Origin: Sphacelaria rigidula
Taxonomy: Eukaryota; Phaeophyceae; Sphacelariales
Direction: 5' to 3'
DNA: 57,590 nucleotides
NCBI GenBank assembly: GCA_964200075.2
Contig: CAXNAA020000003.1
Span: forward strand, 1-57,590
The notes under the pieces were generated by a model that had not been told where the DNA came from, did no database searches, and worked only from the letters and a program-made list of their open reading frames with translations. Positions 56,472-57,590 of this stretch are shown piece by piece. The position numbers and the translations under genes are program-made. How positions within the stretch are numbered: position 1 is the stretch's first letter; each line of letters opens with the position of its first letter.

Positions 56472-56957
56472 ATGCCATCATATACCAGTAAGCGGGCTAA
56501 CACTACCACTGTGATGTATGCAAACGACATACCCGCCGCCTTGCTCCAGAGGCCATGTCATTTCAAGGCGTTGCTAGCGTATCTCCTGAATGTTTGGATG
56601 CCATACTGCATGTCTCGTATCATCTCAACAGTAGTCGTATGGTACCGCGCTGCTGCTATACCGTACGGACCGGACTTGGTTCATCAGCCACTCAATACAA
56701 CAGGCCACAGTAGTACTGTGCCCTGGCTTTCCACTGCAGACAGTACAGCACGCTGAGCAGTGATGAAGACTAGTCCCACCACTTGAGACAAAAAAAAGTG
56801 CCACCGGCGATTTGTTCCTCAAGGTTCGAGAGTCAATACCTGAAATTTGAAGAGAGGTGTGAATCGATCATTTCAAGCCATTTCTGGAAGCTTGCTCACG
56901 CTTATCAACACAAACCCATGTATTTGCAAAACTTCAAGCCGTTTCTTGGACTCAGGC
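56472..56957. other. No recognisable gene
   Basis: Short frames only, between the MITE-like element and the foldback. Confidence 0.5.
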
Positions 56958-57412
56958 TACTTGTCTATCGAAAAATACATTTTGTTGAGTGCATTTTTGA
57001 CCCTTCTTCATCGTTTATCGCCCGAAAAGAGGGCCAGGGGGAAGTTGACACCTTGGAATGACTTGCTGTGCTCGTTGAGACCGTTCCAGAGCGCCCTTGC
57101 GTTTTCCGTAGGTCGCGATTTCGCTTTTGGCCACACTCGCATTTTCAATAACAGACGGGCAAGTTATCAGAAAACAGTGGGAAAACTTCCATTTTTTTTA
57201 TAATTTGACCGTTTGTTGTTGAAAATGCAAGTTTGGTCAAAAACAAAACCGTGACTTGCAGGAAACGCAAAGGTGCTCTGGAATGGTCTCGACGAGCACA
57301 GCGTCGTCATTCCAAGGTGTCAACATCCCCCTGGCCTTCTTTTCGGGCGAAAAACGATGAAGAAGGGTCATAAGTGCACTTTTCATCAAGTTTCATCTTT
57401 CGATACATAAGA
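56958..57412. mobile_element. Foldback element, copy 2
   Basis: Arms of about 220 bp meet near 57190-57210. They share ccttggaatgacttgct, gaccgttccag, gccacactcgcattttcaa and gaaaagagggcca with the foldback at 719-1193, in the same order. Outer ends pair from ctatcgaaa to tttcgatac. Confidence 0.75.
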
Positions 57413-57590
57413 AGTAGCCTCACGCACTGAAAATTGGAAACAGATGCTGCTGGTCATTACGGAACTTGCGATGGGTTTTCTCTTCCAATCGTTACGGGCG
57501 GGGGGGGGGGGGGGGGGGGGAAAAACACCAGAAAAAAAAAGGAGGACGGCAGCACACGAAAGAAAAGAAAAAAAAAAAAAAAGAAAAAAA
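57413..57590. other. Low-complexity window end
   Basis: Contains a G-run of about 20 (57500-57520) and an A-rich tail. Such runs often sit at assembly breaks. Confidence 0.7.

Overview
The window is eukaryotic nuclear DNA, most probably from a brown alga (Phaeophyceae, Ectocarpus-like). The main reason is a minus-strand immune-receptor-type locus. It has an NB-ARC nucleotide-binding module (exons at 53312-52158, 51868-51554 and 50876-50499) and, far downstream on the same strand, an array of 25 open TPR exons (25826 down to 15248). Every array exon is exactly 126 nt, encodes one 42-residue kinesin-light-chain-type TPR, and is bounded by phase-0 splice sites. One-TPR-per-exon NB-ARC-TPR genes are known from Ectocarpus (Zambounis and colleagues, 2012, cited from memory), where exon shuffling was proposed to diversify candidate pathogen receptors. 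Intron-rich structure, abundant LTR retrotransposons and many short inverted-repeat elements fit this assignment.

Layout. 1-14.9 kb: no recognisable gene, several MITE-like or foldback elements (191-376, 541-719, 719-1193, 7287-7704, 8874-9705), a tRNA-like head at 4231, a 10-N assembly gap at 4893-4902 and one orphan ORF after it. 15.2-25.9 kb: the TPR exon array, about 420 bp per unit, with a recent internal duplication of three units (18226-19326 and 20606-21679), three broken relic exons and an interstitial telomere-like filler. 26.7-28.7 kb: a composite TIR element flanked by an 8-bp duplication. 29.0-39.4 kb: a decayed minus-strand Ty3/gypsy-type element with two 348-bp LTRs, filled with smaller repeats. 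40.3-48.1 kb: a degenerate satellite split by a Ty1/copia element (41665-47909, 5-bp target duplication GGGGC). 48.5-49.9 kb: two tRNA-derived SINE copies and a large foldback. 50.5-53.3 kb: the NB-ARC exons. 53.3-57.6 kb: no recognised gene, a short relative of the composite element, a second copy of the foldback seen at 719-1193, and a low-complexity end.

How it may work. All junctions of the NB-ARC module and of the TPR exons are phase 0, so any TPR exon can be joined to any other, or to the NB-ARC module, without a frameshift. The simplest model is one minus-strand gene, NB-ARC followed by up to 25 TPRs, with a roughly 24.7-kb intron filled by transposons. The alternative is an NB-ARC head whose tail was displaced, plus an orphan reservoir of TPR exons. 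Neither the first exon, upstream of 53312, nor the last exon is secure. A tiny candidate last exon lies at 14911-14888. All calls come from reading the sequence by eye; no search or alignment was run.
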